64,000 bases of DNA from Halobacillus shinanisalinarum (lineage in GTDB: Bacteria > Bacillota > Bacilli > Bacillales > Halobacillaceae): NCBI RefSeq assembly GCF_022919835.1, contig NZ_CP095074.1:3205501-3269500 (forward strand), read 5' to 3'. Made by a program: the position numbers and the translations under genes. How positions within the stretch are numbered: position 1 is the stretch's first letter; each line of letters begins with the position of its first letter. Under the pieces are notes generated by a model that searched no databases, was not told the DNA's origin, and saw only the letters and a list, made by a program, of their open reading frames with translations. Below, one piece after another: positions 38,287 to 49,715 of the stretch.

Positions 38287-40521
38287 ATGACGCAAGCAAT
38301 AAACCCTTTACTTAAGGGATTAAACGAACAACAACGAAATGCGGTGACCCATACCGATGGACCGCTCTTAATAATGGCAGGGGCCGGAAGCGGAAAAACT
38401 CGAGTACTCACCCACCGAATCGCCTACTTACTTAATGAAAAGGATGTCGCCCCTCGTAATGTATTGGCGATCACCTTTACGAATAAAGCCGCACGGGAGA
38501 TGAAGGAGCGTGTCGAAGCCCTCGTTGGACCTGAAGGCGAGAAAATTTGGATGTCGACCTTCCACTCGATGTGTGTACGAATTTTGCGTAGAGATATTGA
38601 CAGAATTGGATATGATCGTAATTTTTCTATACTCGATTCCAGTGACCAGCTTTCTGTGATCAAGCAAGTTTTAAAAGCGTTGAATCTTGATCCTAAGAAA
38701 TGGGATCCGCGTGCGATGCTTGGAGCGATTAGCAATGCTAAAAATGAGCTGCTCACACCAGAAGATTATGTCCGTGATGCAGCGAGTATACATGAGGAAC
38801 AGATTGCAGAAGTGTACAAGGGATATCAGAAGAAGCTAAGGAAGAATCAATCACTCGATTTTGATGATTTAATTATGCAGACATTGACACTGTTTGAACG
38901 TCTTCCTGAAGTACTCGAATATTACCAGCGCCGTTTTCAGTACATTCATGTCGATGAGTATCAGGATACAAACCATGCTCAGTACCAGCTGGTCAGTTAT
39001 TTGGCGAGCCGTTATCAGAATCTATGTGTGGTTGGCGACTCGGATCAATCGATTTATGGCTGGCGTGGAGCCGATATTAAAAACATTCTTTCCTTCGAAA
39101 AAGATTACCCTACCGCACGAACAATTATGCTTGAACAAAACTATCGTTCAACCGAATTGATTTTAAATGCGGCAAACAAAGTGATCGGCAACAACAGCGG
39201 TCGTAAAGCGAAGAATCTTTGGACAGACAATACCGGCGGGAATAAAATTCAATACCATGAAGCCGGGACAGAGAGGGAAGAAGGGTTATTTGTAACAGAT
39301 CATATTGAGGACATGATTCGCAGTGGACGTTTTCAATACAAAGATGTCGCAATTCTGTATCGTACAAATGCCCAGTCCCGTACGATTGAGGAAACGTTTG
39401 TAAAAGCAGGGGTTCCTTATCAAATGATCGGTGGAACAAAGTTCTATGATCGTAAGGAAATCAAGGACTTGCTTGCTTATTTGCGTTTGATTGCCAATCC
39501 GAATGATGATCTAAGCTACCAGCGTGTCGTCAATGAACCGAAGCGTGGTGTCGGGAAGACGAGTCTTGATAAACTGCAGGCTTATGCAACTGATCATGAT
39601 ATTTCTCTTTTTGAAGCATCGGCAGAAATTGATTTTGTAGGTGTAAGTGCGAAAGCGGCGAAATCGATCATGAACTTCTATACCATGATTAAAAACTGGG
39701 CTCAGCAGCAAGAGTTTCTATCAGCGACAGATATGGTGGCGGAAGTGATTGAAAGAACAGGCTATGAAGAGATGCTTCGCAATGAAAAAAGTCTCGAAGC
39801 GCAAAGTCGTTTAGAGAATATCGAAGAATTCAAATCAGTAACGAAGAATTTTGAGGAAAATAGTGAAGATAAAACGCTTGTCGCTTTTCTGACAGACCTT
39901 GCTTTGATTGCTGATATCGACCAAATGAATGAAGATCCGACGAGTGATGATACCGTAACCTTAATGACCCTTCACTCTGCAAAAGGGCTTGAATTCCCTG
40001 TCGTATTTCTAATCGGGATGGAGGAGAACGTCTTTCCGCATAGCCGCTCGCTCATGGATGATGAGGAAATGGAAGAAGAACGCCGTCTTGCCTACGTAGG
40101 AATTACCCGGGCTGAACGTCAGTTGTTTATGAGCCATGCGAAAATGCGCACACTATATGGACGGACCAATATGAATCCGATCAGCCGTTTTATCAACGAA
40201 ATTCCCGAAGAATTCGTCGAAGGGAAAGACGAGCAAGAGGAACTGCCATTTTTTAATAAGAAACGCGAAACAACACCTATTCCATCTCAAGCCCAGAAAC
40301 AACCGACGAAACGTGCCCCGAAAAAGATCGACAAGGGCTCTTCAGGTGGGGAGAAAATTTCCTGGCAGCCAGGGGACAAAGCTAAGCATAAAAAATGGGG
40401 CGAGGGTACAGTTGTTAAAGTTCAAGGGGAAGGTGACGGTATGGAGCTTGATATTGCTTTCCCTGCTCCAACAGGAATTAAACGCTTGCTTGCCCGATTC
40501 GCACCGATAACGAAAGCGTAA
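38287..40521 (+). CDS. pcrA: ATP-dependent DNA helicase PcrA
   Basis: 744 residues, UvrD/Rep superfamily 1A helicase for repair and plasmid replication. Walker A is AGAGSGKT (about residues 32-39), followed by ITFTNKAA, motif [10 protein letters not shown], motif [34 protein letters not shown] and YVGITRA. The C-terminal Tudor-like tail ([14 protein letters not shown]) binds RNA polymerase in this family. ATG 38287 follows AAAGGATG. Confidence 0.97.
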   Translation: MTQAINPLLKGLNEQQRNAVTHTDGPLLIMAGAGSGKTRVLTHRIAYLLNEKDVAPRNVLAITFTNKAAREMKERVEALVGPEGEKIWMSTFHSMCVRILRRDIDRIGYDRNFSILDSSDQLSVIKQVLKALNLDPKKWDPRAMLGAISNAKNELLTPEDYVRDAASIHEEQIAEVYKGYQKKLRKNQSLDFDDLIMQTLTLFERLPEVLEYYQRRFQYIHVDEYQDTNHAQYQLVSYLASRYQNLCVVGDSDQSIYGWRGADIKNILSFEKDYPTARTIMLEQNYRSTELILNAANKVIGNNSGRKAKNLWTDNTGGNKIQYHEAGTEREEGLFVTDHIEDMIRSGRFQYKDVAILYRTNAQSRTIEETFVKAGVPYQMIGGTKFYDRKEIKDLLAYLRLIANPNDDLSYQRVVNEPKRGVGKTSLDKLQAYATDHDISLFEASAEIDFVGVSAKAAKSIMNFYTMIKNWAQQQEFLSATDMVAEVIERTGYEEMLRNEKSLEAQSRLENIEEFKSVTKNFEENSEDKTLVAFLTDLALIADIDQMNEDPTSDDTVTLMTLHSAKGLEFPVVFLIGMEENVFPHSRSLMDDEEMEEERRLAYVGITRAERQLFMSHAKMRTLYGRTNMNPISRFINEIPEEFVEGKDEQEELPFFNKKRETTPIPSQAQKQPTKRAPKKIDKGSSGGEKISWQPGDKAKHKKWGEGTVVKVQGEGDGMELDIAFPAPTGIKRLLARFAPITKA

Positions 40522-42537
<2,016 letters not shown>

Positions 42538-42545
42538 TAATGCAC

Positions 42546-42608
42546 GTTCAAAAATGCGCTGATTAGAGGAGGGTTCTTCATTTGGTGACTTTTTGAACAA
42601 CCTCTAAT
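42546..42608. repeat. Interlocked inverted repeats between ligA and camS
   Basis: Arm A GTTCAAAAA (42546-42554), arm B ATTAGAGG (42562-42569), A' TTTTTGAAC (42590-42598) and B' CCTCTAAT (42601-42608) are perfect complements in the order A-B-A'-B'. As RNA this could fold as a pseudoknot or as two alternative hairpins. It ends 14 bp before the camS start. A partial relative lies at 37345-37368. Confidence 0.6.
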
Positions 42609-42622
42609 AGGGAGTGGAGTAA

Positions 42623-43792
42623 ATGAGGAAGCTGCATGCACTATTACTTAGTAGCTTGCTTCTTGTAAGCGCGTGTACACCGGTTTATGATAATACGGAT
42701 GAAGTCGTTAGAGAAACAAAAGATGAAAGCAATAATCAGTCAGCCATTATACCGAACTATAGTTTATCTGATGATACGTATCGGATGATTTTGACGGAAG
42801 ATAGTGCAAAGGTTTCTGCAGCACCTGGTGTAACAACAAACCAAATGGATAATCGTTTAGACATAGCAGCATTTGAAAAAGGCTTACGCCGTCATTCCAA
42901 GGAATACTATAATCCAGATGATTATTATTTCCAGCCTGGACAGACATTGACAGATGCTGATCTGTTAAGCTGGCTTTCTCGTTATGAAGCGCCAAATAAA
43001 GAGAAAGAGGATCCAGGCAACCCTAATGGCCTGAACCCCGAATTAAATGAAGACGGGGCTTCAGAAAAGGATTTCCGTAATAATCCGCGCTATATCTCAA
43101 ACATTATTGAACAAGATTATCTCGTTCGAAAAAAAGACAACGTCGTCGAAGTCGCGGGTGTCACGATCGGAATTTCTATGAGAACGGTCTATAACTTTAC
43201 TGTAGACGGTCGGGAATACTCAGAAAACTTATCGACTGATCAATTAGTAGCAAAAGGAAAGGAATATGCTAACACCATTTTAGAGCGGCTCCGTGACAAA
43301 AAAGAACTGCAAGGAGTCCCGATTGTTTTTGCTATATTTGAAGAGGAACGAAATAACGCGAAATCACCGGGGAACTTCTTAAGCAAAACCTACGTAGAAG
43401 CCTCTGAGAATAAGGTGAGTGATTGGAAAGGAATTAATGAAGATTACGTTCTCTTTCCTTCAGAAGAAGCAGAAGAGGAGCACTTCGATGATTCGAAGTT
43501 GTTCTCTGATTTTCGAGTGCAGGTCTCGGATTATTTCCCGGATTTTGTAGGGATGATTGCAAACGGATTTTATATTGATGAAGAACTGAAAAGGGTTAAG
43601 ATTGATATTCCGATCCAATTCCGATCACAATCTGAGGTTGTAGGATTCACTCAGTATGTATATAGTCTGGTGATGGAAATGTTCGAGGACCATTACGCTA
43701 TACAAGTGAGAATTAACAGTATGGACCAGCAAGAAAGTTTGATTGTTAAAGAGCCAGGTGAGAAAGAGCCTTTTGTCTATATTTATGATTAA
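42623..43792 (+). CDS. camS: CamS family lipoprotein
   Basis: 389 residues with a lipoprotein signal (lipobox LVSAC, Cys19) and the CamS domain. In staphylococci and enterococci the signal peptide of CamS is the source of a sex-pheromone peptide; in Bacillaceae the role is unknown. GGGAGTGGAG precedes the ATG. It ends the pcrB-pcrA-ligA-camS block and is followed by a terminator. Confidence 0.88.
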   Translation: MRKLHALLLSSLLLVSACTPVYDNTDEVVRETKDESNNQSAIIPNYSLSDDTYRMILTEDSAKVSAAPGVTTNQMDNRLDIAAFEKGLRRHSKEYYNPDDYYFQPGQTLTDADLLSWLSRYEAPNKEKEDPGNPNGLNPELNEDGASEKDFRNNPRYISNIIEQDYLVRKKDNVVEVAGVTIGISMRTVYNFTVDGREYSENLSTDQLVAKGKEYANTILERLRDKKELQGVPIVFAIFEEERNNAKSPGNFLSKTYVEASENKVSDWKGINEDYVLFPSEEAEEEHFDDSKLFSDFRVQVSDYFPDFVGMIANGFYIDEELKRVKIDIPIQFRSQSEVVGFTQYVYSLVMEMFEDHYAIQVRINSMDQQESLIVKEPGEKEPFVYIYD

Positions 43793-43798
43793 ACCGTG

Positions 43799-43829
43799 CC
43801 GCGATGTTATGACAAACATCGCGGTTTTT
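43799..43829 (+). terminator. Terminator after camS
   Basis: CCGCGATGTT (43799-43808) pairs with AACATCGCGG (43815-43824), followed by five T. Confidence 0.9.
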
Positions 43830-43848
43830 GTTTCGTAAAATGGAAATA

Positions 43849-43968
43849 TGCAATAAAGTGGTTCTTTCGTGCAATTATTCTTTAAAATGTGAAATAAAAC
43901 GGTTTTATGTGCAATGAAGCTTTACTTCGTGCAATTATGCCTTGTTTTTGCAGAATTATTTTATTCCA
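43849..43968. repeat. Intergenic array with 19-21 bp period, core TGCAAT
   Basis: TGCAAT or a one-base variant starts at 43849, 43870, 43890 (TGAAAT), 43910 and 43930, with TGCAGA at 43949. The spacings are 21, 20, 20, 20 and 19 bp. The bases after the core are also related (TTAT.C, AAA.CGGTT). The array begins 20 bp behind the camS terminator and is followed by the rocA promoter. Confidence 0.7.
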
Positions 43969-44035
43969 TTTATCAAACCCTAAGTCATGAGCAAGCGTGT
44001 TGACCTAAAAATGGTTGTTTCCCAAGTGAAAGGGT

Positions 44036-44064
44036 TTGATGTAAATGGGAAGTTACGATAGAAT
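44036..44064 (+). promoter_or_regulatory. Promoter of rocA
   Basis: TTGATG (44036-44041) and TAGAAT (44059-44064) are 17 bp apart; the predicted start near 44071 coincides with a cre-like site. Confidence 0.6.
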
Positions 44065-44069
44065 AACTT

Positions 44070-44085
44070 GTGGAAACGCTTTAAT
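44070..44085. promoter_or_regulatory. cre-like site at the rocA start
   Basis: GTGGAAACGCTTTAAT matches WTGNAARCGNWWWCAW at 14 of 16 positions and sits on the predicted +1, implying CcpA repression of proline/arginine catabolism. Confidence 0.55.
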
Positions 44086-44145
44086 GTGGTAATTTTCTCA
44101 TGATTTTACAGCGTCTACCCCATTACATTCAGGAGGTTGTTTAGC

Positions 44146-45696
44146 ATGGTCGTACCTTACAAACATGAACCATTTACTGACTTTAGCGTAGAAGCTAATC
44201 GTAAAGCACTAGAAGCCGAGATTAAGAATATCGAGGCTGATCTAGGTAAGGAGTATCCATTAATTATTGGCGGAGAGCGGATTATGACGGACAACAAGAT
44301 TGAAGTTGTCAATCCGGCTAATAAGAAAGAGGTTATTGGTTATGTTGCAAAGGCGAATCAAGAACTCGCTGAAAAGGCTCATAAAGTTGCCGATGAAACG
44401 TTTGATTGGTGGCGCAAGACGAAAGCACAGTTCCGTGCCGATATTTTGTTTCGTGCAGCAGCTATAATTCGTCGGCGTAAGCATGAGTTTACTGCACATC
44501 TTGTAAAAGAGGGCGGAAAGCCATGGAAAGAAGCTGATGCTGACACAGCAGAAGCGATCGACTTTATGGAGTATTATGGACGCCAAATGCTTGAAATTGA
44601 TAAAGGGGCTGAAGTGAACTCCCGTCCTATTGAGAACAACCGTTTCCACTATATCCCTCTCGGTGTCGGGGTTGTAATTTCCCCATGGAACTTCCTGTTC
44701 GCTATTATGGCAGGAACAACCGTTGCTTCTATGGTTTCTGGGAACACGGTATTACTTAAACCAGCAAGCTCAACCCCAGTCATTGCTTATAAAATGATGG
44801 AAGTGCTTGAAGAAGCAGGGCTTCCAGCTGGTGTTATTAACTATATTCCTGGAAGCGGGAAAGAGGTTGGGGATTATCTTGTTGATCATCCGCGCACTCG
44901 TTTTGTCAGCTTCACAGGCTCACGCGACGTTGGGACACGCATTTTTGAACGAGCAGCTAAAGTACAGCCAGGTCAAAAATGGCTGAAGCGCACAATTATC
45001 GAAATGGGTGGAAAAGATACCATCGTCGTAGATAAAGACTCTGATCTTGAATTGGCAGCGGATGCGATTACCTATTCCGCCTTTGGATTCTCGGGACAGA
45101 AATGTTCGGCATGTTCCCGTGTTGTCGCTCACGAAGAAATATATGATGAGTTGCTTGATAAAGTAGTGACGAAAACAAAAGAATCCGTATCATATGGTGA
45201 TCCAGGCCAACACGACACGTATATGGGACCGGTAATCGACCAGGCTGCCTATGATAAAATCTTAAGCTATATTAAAATTGGAAAAGACGAAGGGAAGCTG
45301 ATGGCAGGAGGAAAAGGCAATGACAGTAAAGGATGGTTTATCGAGCCGACTGTATTTGCTGACTTGGAACCAGATGCCCGCCTCATGCAAGAGGAGATCT
45401 TCGGCCCTGTTGTTGGTTTTACAAAAGCAAAATCCTTTGACGAGGCGATCGAAATTGCCAATAACACCGATTATGGATTAACAGGTGCAGTGATTACAAA
45501 CAACCGCGCTCATATTGAAAAAGCACGAGAAGATTTTCAGGTTGGTAACCTGTACTTTAACCGGGGATGTACAGCTGCGATCGTTGGCTACCATCCATTC
45601 GGCGGGTTCAATATGTCAGGTACAGACTCTAAAGCTGGCGGGCCAGACTATTTGATTCACCACATGCAAGGAAAAACGACTTCAGAGATGCTTTAA
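44146..45696 (+). CDS. rocA: 1-pyrroline-5-carboxylate dehydrogenase
   Basis: 516 residues of the aldehyde dehydrogenase superfamily, RocA/PutC type, oxidising pyrroline-5-carboxylate/glutamate semialdehyde to glutamate. The catalytic cysteine is in [10 protein letters not shown] and the glutamate in [16 protein letters not shown] is the cofactor loop. ATG 44146 lies 9 nt after AGGAGG. No proline dehydrogenase gene is beside it, but putP follows, which supports proline use as substrate or osmolyte. Confidence 0.94.
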   Translation: MVVPYKHEPFTDFSVEANRKALEAEIKNIEADLGKEYPLIIGGERIMTDNKIEVVNPANKKEVIGYVAKANQELAEKAHKVADETFDWWRKTKAQFRADILFRAAAIIRRRKHEFTAHLVKEGGKPWKEADADTAEAIDFMEYYGRQMLEIDKGAEVNSRPIENNRFHYIPLGVGVVISPWNFLFAIMAGTTVASMVSGNTVLLKPASSTPVIAYKMMEVLEEAGLPAGVINYIPGSGKEVGDYLVDHPRTRFVSFTGSRDVGTRIFERAAKVQPGQKWLKRTIIEMGGKDTIVVDKDSDLELAADAITYSAFGFSGQKCSACSRVVAHEEIYDELLDKVVTKTKESVSYGDPGQHDTYMGPVIDQAAYDKILSYIKIGKDEGKLMAGGKGNDSKGWFIEPTVFADLEPDARLMQEEIFGPVVGFTKAKSFDEAIEIANNTDYGLTGAVITNNRAHIEKAREDFQVGNLYFNRGCTAAIVGYHPFGGFNMSGTDSKAGGPDYLIHHMQGKTTSEML

Positions 45697-45705
45697 ACAT
45701 GTACA

Positions 45706-45748
45706 CAAAAAAATCTCTTTCTGTCTAATGAACAGAAAGAGATTTTTT
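45706..45748 (+). terminator. Terminator after rocA
   Basis: A long perfect stem (AAAAAATCTCTTTCTGT with ACAGAAAGAGATTTTTT) with a T tail, probably bidirectional. Confidence 0.9.
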
Positions 45749-45924
45749 AAATATGAATAGGACATAATAAGTAGGTCAAACGATTTGAAGTACATTGGAA
45801 AATACAAAGAGCATAACTTTTTTTTATGAAATTTTATGAATAGATATCATCTATATAGTAAATTTTTTTGTATATATGTACTCAGGTTGTATATTTATAC
45901 ATTTTAAAGTTTTTATAACAATTT

Positions 45925-45953
45925 TTGAAATGTTCGAACAAATATACTATGAT
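45925..45953 (+). promoter_or_regulatory. Promoter of the putP operon with a palindrome in its spacer
   Basis: TTGAAA (45925-45930) and TATGAT (45948-45953) are 17 bp apart. The spacer begins with the perfect palindrome TGTTCGAACA (45931-45940), a possible operator. The stretch from the rocA terminator to here (45749-45924) is AT-rich with no visible gene. Confidence 0.6.
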
Positions 45954-45962
45954 ATAGTGGTA

Positions 45963-46036
45963 CCTGTGTTTGGCTTTTTCCACTTCTATGCTATTAACAC
46001 AGGCATTCTGAATTATATAAAAATTGCATAGAAGTG
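45963..46036 (+). promoter_or_regulatory. Structured leader of the putP operon, interlocked helices
   Basis: Directly behind the predicted transcription start, CCTGTGTT (45963-45970) is complementary to AACACAGG (45996-46003), and CACTTCTATGC (45981-45991) to GCATAGAAGTG (46026-46036), all perfectly. The order A-B-A'-B' gives a pseudoknot or mutually exclusive hairpins in the 100-nt leader. I recognise no known riboswitch class. Confidence 0.55.
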
Positions 46037-46062
46037 TATAATAAAAATTGGAGGTGACATTC

Positions 46063-46191
46063 ATGTTTGAACTAGCTACTGCAGCAGGGCAATTTTCACT
46101 TTCAGGGGCAACATGGTTTTGGTTGTTTGTACCAATGCCGCTATTAATCGTACTATCCATTATTACACTATTTACCGGAAGGAGCGAATAA
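46063..46191 (+). CDS. Symporter small accessory membrane peptide
   Basis: A 42-residue protein: a short amphipathic N-terminus, then one hydrophobic helix (FWLFVPMPLLIVLSIITLF) and a charged GRSE end. GGAGGTGA lies 5 nt before the ATG. The stop is 6 bp before putP, and the putP ribosome site lies inside this gene, so the two are coupled. Tiny single-helix accessory peptides are known beside sodium:solute symporters; here the same arrangement is seen. The role in putP assembly is inferred. Confidence 0.78.
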   Translation: MFELATAAGQFSLSGATWFWLFVPMPLLIVLSIITLFTGRSE

Positions 46192-46197
46192 CAAAAC

Positions 46198-47709
46198 ATG
46201 GGTATAGCAACGTTAATTACCTTTATCGTTTATTTGATTGGTATGCTTCTAATTGGATTTGCCGCATATCGACTAACAAGCAATTTATCTGATTATGTAT
46301 TAGGTGGTCGTCGTTTAGGACCTGGGGTGGCCGCATTAAGTGCCGGAGCTTCCGATATGAGTGGTTGGCTTATATTAGGTTTACCTGGTGCTATTTATGC
46401 ATCTGGGCTAGGTGAAGCTTGGATCGGTGTAGGCCTTTCCATTGGTGCATACTTAAACTGGCAGTTTGTGGCACGTCCTCTACGTGTTTATACGGAGGTA
46501 GCGAAAGATTCCATTACGGTTCCCGATTTCCTTGAGAATCGTTTCCACGATAACTCCCATATCTTACGTGTTATTTCTGCATTTGTAATCCTTGTATTCT
46601 TCACATTCTATACCTCATCTGGAATGGTCGCTGGGGCGAAGCTGTTTGAGGCTGCATTTGAGTTAAGTTATACGCAGGCTTTATGGATTGGTGCAATCGT
46701 AACGATTTCTTATACTTTCTTGGGCGGTTTCCTTGCCGTAAGTTGGACGGACTTTGTTCAAGGTATTCTTATGTTTTTAGCCTTGATTGCTGTCCCAATC
46801 GTAGCGGTATCTGAACTAGGCGGATGGAATGCTGCAATCGATGCTGTTGGACAAATTGATCCAGCTCACTTGAACATGGTTCAAGGGGTGGGTGCCATGG
46901 CCATTATCTCCTCTTTAGCGTGGGGATTAGGTTATTTTGGTCAACCACATATCCTTGTTCGTTTTATGGCCCTGCGTTCTCCGAAAGATGTTCCGAAGGC
47001 CCGTTTGATTGGTACAGGTTGGATGGTTATCGGCATGTATGGCGCTATCTTAACAGGTCTATTTGGACTAGCTTTTGTAGCTACACAAGATGTAAGCGGG
47101 CTTGAGAGCTTTGGTGTTGAATTAATGAATGAGGGCGGCGTTCAAATGCTGGCTGACTCTGAGAAGATTTTCATTACATTCTCTCAACTTCTTTTCCACC
47201 CGGTTATTGCAGGTATTCTACTAGCAGCGATTCTTTCTGCTATCATGAGTACAATTGATTCACAGTTGCTTGTGTCATCTTCTGCACTTGCAGAGGACTT
47301 CTACAAAGCGATTTTCCGTAAAAATGCTTCGGAGCGTGAACTTGTATGGATTGGTCGTGTAGCCGTAGCAGCAATTGCCCTTATAGCCGTTTTAATTGCC
47401 GGGAATCCGGACAGTTCTGTATTAACGCTGGTCTCCTATGCATGGGCTGGATTCGGTGCCGCATTTGGTCCGACTATCCTTTTATCCCTATTCTGGAAAA
47501 ACTTTACGAGAAACGGTGCCCTAGCTGGTATGATCGTTGGTGCCGTAACAGTTATTGTATGGGGGGATTTCTTAAGTGGTGGTATTTTTGACCTTTACGA
47601 AATGGTTCCAGGTTTCTTATTGAACTTTATTGTAGCGATTGTTGTTAGTATGATGGGTACACCACCTAAAGAAGTGGTAGAAGAATTTGAAGCAGCGAAA
47701 CAACGTTAA
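46198..47709 (+). CDS. putP: Sodium/proline symporter
   Basis: 503 residues, sodium:solute symporter family with about 13 membrane helices. SAGASDMSGWLILGLPGA in TM2 and the VSWTDFVQG and AILSAIMSTIDSQLLVSSSALAED segments mark the PutP/OpuE subgroup with its sodium and proline sites. It imports proline for catabolism with rocA or as compatible solute; the osmotic role (as B. subtilis OpuE) cannot be separated from the nutritional one by sequence. Confidence 0.92.
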   Translation: MGIATLITFIVYLIGMLLIGFAAYRLTSNLSDYVLGGRRLGPGVAALSAGASDMSGWLILGLPGAIYASGLGEAWIGVGLSIGAYLNWQFVARPLRVYTEVAKDSITVPDFLENRFHDNSHILRVISAFVILVFFTFYTSSGMVAGAKLFEAAFELSYTQALWIGAIVTISYTFLGGFLAVSWTDFVQGILMFLALIAVPIVAVSELGGWNAAIDAVGQIDPAHLNMVQGVGAMAIISSLAWGLGYFGQPHILVRFMALRSPKDVPKARLIGTGWMVIGMYGAILTGLFGLAFVATQDVSGLESFGVELMNEGGVQMLADSEKIFITFSQLLFHPVIAGILLAAILSAIMSTIDSQLLVSSSALAEDFYKAIFRKNASERELVWIGRVAVAAIALIAVLIAGNPDSSVLTLVSYAWAGFGAAFGPTILLSLFWKNFTRNGALAGMIVGAVTVIVWGDFLSGGIFDLYEMVPGFLLNFIVAIVVSMMGTPPKEVVEEFEAAKQR

Positions 47710-47724
47710 ACAATCATTAAGATA

Positions 47725-47757
47725 GAACTCCTGACTTTGTTAGGAGTTCCTTTTTTT
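47725..47757 (+). terminator. Terminator after putP
   Basis: GAACTCCT pairs with AGGAGTTC, 9-nt loop, followed by CTTTTTTT. Confidence 0.87.
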
Positions 47758-47936
47758 ATGTCTGAAAAAGGATATTTTTCATTGGTGTGAATAGGAACGT
47801 ATACACCCACCTAATTCCAAAGACACCCCGCCTATTTTTGTGTTAAGATAGGGAAGGTGAAAACTGAACTGTTTGCTTATCCATCAAGTCTTTTGGTATG
47901 ATCATATATTATGTAAGTTCGAATGGAGGTAACGAG

Positions 47937-48227
47937 ATGTCCCGTATTAGTAAAGAAGAAGTCAAGCACGTGGCACACTTGGCACGTCTTTCGATTAATG
48001 AGGAAGAGGCCAATACATTTACGAAACAGCTCGACGATATTATTGCATATGCTGAGCAGTTAAATGAGCTCGATACAGAAGGAGTGGAACCAACGACGCA
48101 CGTCCTTAATCTGCAAAACGTGATGCGTAAAGACGAACCACTGGAATGGATCAAAAAAGAAGACGCACTAAAAAATGCACCGGATCAGCAGGATGGTCAA
48201 TTTAAAGTACCATCGATTTTGGAATAG
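47937..48227 (+). CDS. gatC: Aspartyl/glutamyl-tRNA amidotransferase subunit C
   Basis: 96 residues, the small stabilising subunit of GatCAB ([21 protein letters not shown], then the belt ending RKDEP). ATG 47937 follows GGAGG; the frame extends to 47898 without a ribosome site. It begins the gatCAB operon that converts Glu-tRNA(Gln) and Asp-tRNA(Asn) to the amides. Confidence 0.95.
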   Translation: MSRISKEEVKHVAHLARLSINEEEANTFTKQLDDIIAYAEQLNELDTEGVEPTTHVLNLQNVMRKDEPLEWIKKEDALKNAPDQQDGQFKVPSILE

Positions 48228-48242
48228 GAGGGAAGCATAATT

Positions 48243-49715
48243 ATGGCTTTATTTGACTATACCTTACGTGAGCTTCAAGAGAAGCTACATAACAAAGAAA
48301 TTACCGTAACCGATCTTGTAGATGAATCCTACCAGCGAATTGAGGAAGTCGATGAGCAAGTGAAGGCTTTCCTTACCTTGAATAAAGAAGAGGCACTTCA
48401 TCAGGCAGCAGAGCTTGATGCTAAACGCGGTAATGATACGGCGAAGCTATTTGGCCTGCCAATTGGTGTGAAAGATAATATCGTTACTAAAGGCTTGCGT
48501 ACCACAGCAGCGAGTCAACTGCTCCGTAATCTTGAGGATCCACTCTATGATGCAACAGTTGTCCAAAAGATAAATGAAGCGAAGTCCGTTACAATTGGAA
48601 AGTTAAACATGGACGAGTTTGCTATGGGCTCTTCTAATGAGAACTCAAGCTTCACAGCAACACGCAACCCTTGGAATATCGATTACGTACCAGGTGGTTC
48701 GAGTGGCGGATCAGCCGCAGCCGTTGCAGCAGGGGAAGTGCCTTTCTCATTAGGTTCAGATACAGGCGGTTCAATTCGCCAGCCGGCAGCTTTCTGCGGC
48801 GTTGTCGGATTGAAGCCTACGTATGGCCGTGTATCCCGTTTCGGTTTAATCGCTTTTGCTTCTTCACTCGACCAGATCGGGCCGATTACCCGTACAGTTG
48901 AAGACAATGCCTTTTTGCTGGAAACCATCGCTGGACATGACAAGATGGACTCTACTTCTGCTAATGTAGAGGTTCCTAGCTATACGGAAGCTCTGACTGG
49001 TGATGTCAAAGGCTTGAAAATTGCTGTTCCTAAAGAGTACCTTGGTGAAGGGGTTACTCCCGAAGTCAAAGAAGCGGTACAAGCTGCGCTTAAGAAGTAT
49101 GAAGAATTAGGTGCGACATGGGAAGAAGTCTCCTTGCCACACTCGAAGTATGCGGTGTCGACGTACTATCTTATTTCTTCATCTGAGGCTTCTGCTAATT
49201 TAGCTCGTTTTGACGGTGTACGTTATGGTGTAAGAAGCGACAATGCCGAGACGATGCTGGATATGTTTAAAAATTCACGCTCAGAAGGATTTGGCAATGA
49301 AGTAAAGCGCCGGATTATGCTTGGAACCTTTGCCCTAAGCTCTGGCTATTATGATGCTTACTACAAGAAGGCGCAGCAAGTTCGTACACTGATTAAAAAC
49401 GATTTTGACAAAGTGCTTGAGAAATATGACGTCATTATTGGACCGACAACACCAACACCAGCTTTTAAAGTTGGCGAAAAAATCGATGATCCATTAACGA
49501 TGTATGCCAACGATATTCTAACGATTCCAGTCAACCTTGCTGGAGTACCTGGTATTTCTGTGCCATGCGGCTTATCTCCAGATGGATTGCCGATCGGTCT
49601 GCAAATCATTGGCCAGCATTTTGACGAAAGCACAGTTTATCGTACGGCACATGCCTTCGAACAGGCGACAGACTTCCATAAACAACGCCCGTCCCTTGGA
49701 GGTGCACACTCATGA
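48243..49715 (+). CDS. gatA: Aspartyl/glutamyl-tRNA amidotransferase subunit A
   Basis: 490 residues, amidase-signature glutaminase. The catalytic Ser-cisSer-Lys triad is visible as lysine in IGVKDNI, serine in [12 protein letters not shown] and serine in [10 protein letters not shown]. It produces ammonia for GatB. GGAGG precedes the ATG; the last 4 bp overlap gatB. Confidence 0.97.
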   Translation: MALFDYTLRELQEKLHNKEITVTDLVDESYQRIEEVDEQVKAFLTLNKEEALHQAAELDAKRGNDTAKLFGLPIGVKDNIVTKGLRTTAASQLLRNLEDPLYDATVVQKINEAKSVTIGKLNMDEFAMGSSNENSSFTATRNPWNIDYVPGGSSGGSAAAVAAGEVPFSLGSDTGGSIRQPAAFCGVVGLKPTYGRVSRFGLIAFASSLDQIGPITRTVEDNAFLLETIAGHDKMDSTSANVEVPSYTEALTGDVKGLKIAVPKEYLGEGVTPEVKEAVQAALKKYEELGATWEEVSLPHSKYAVSTYYLISSSEASANLARFDGVRYGVRSDNAETMLDMFKNSRSEGFGNEVKRRIMLGTFALSSGYYDAYYKKAQQVRTLIKNDFDKVLEKYDVIIGPTTPTPAFKVGEKIDDPLTMYANDILTIPVNLAGVPGISVPCGLSPDGLPIGLQIIGQHFDESTVYRTAHAFEQATDFHKQRPSLGGAHS

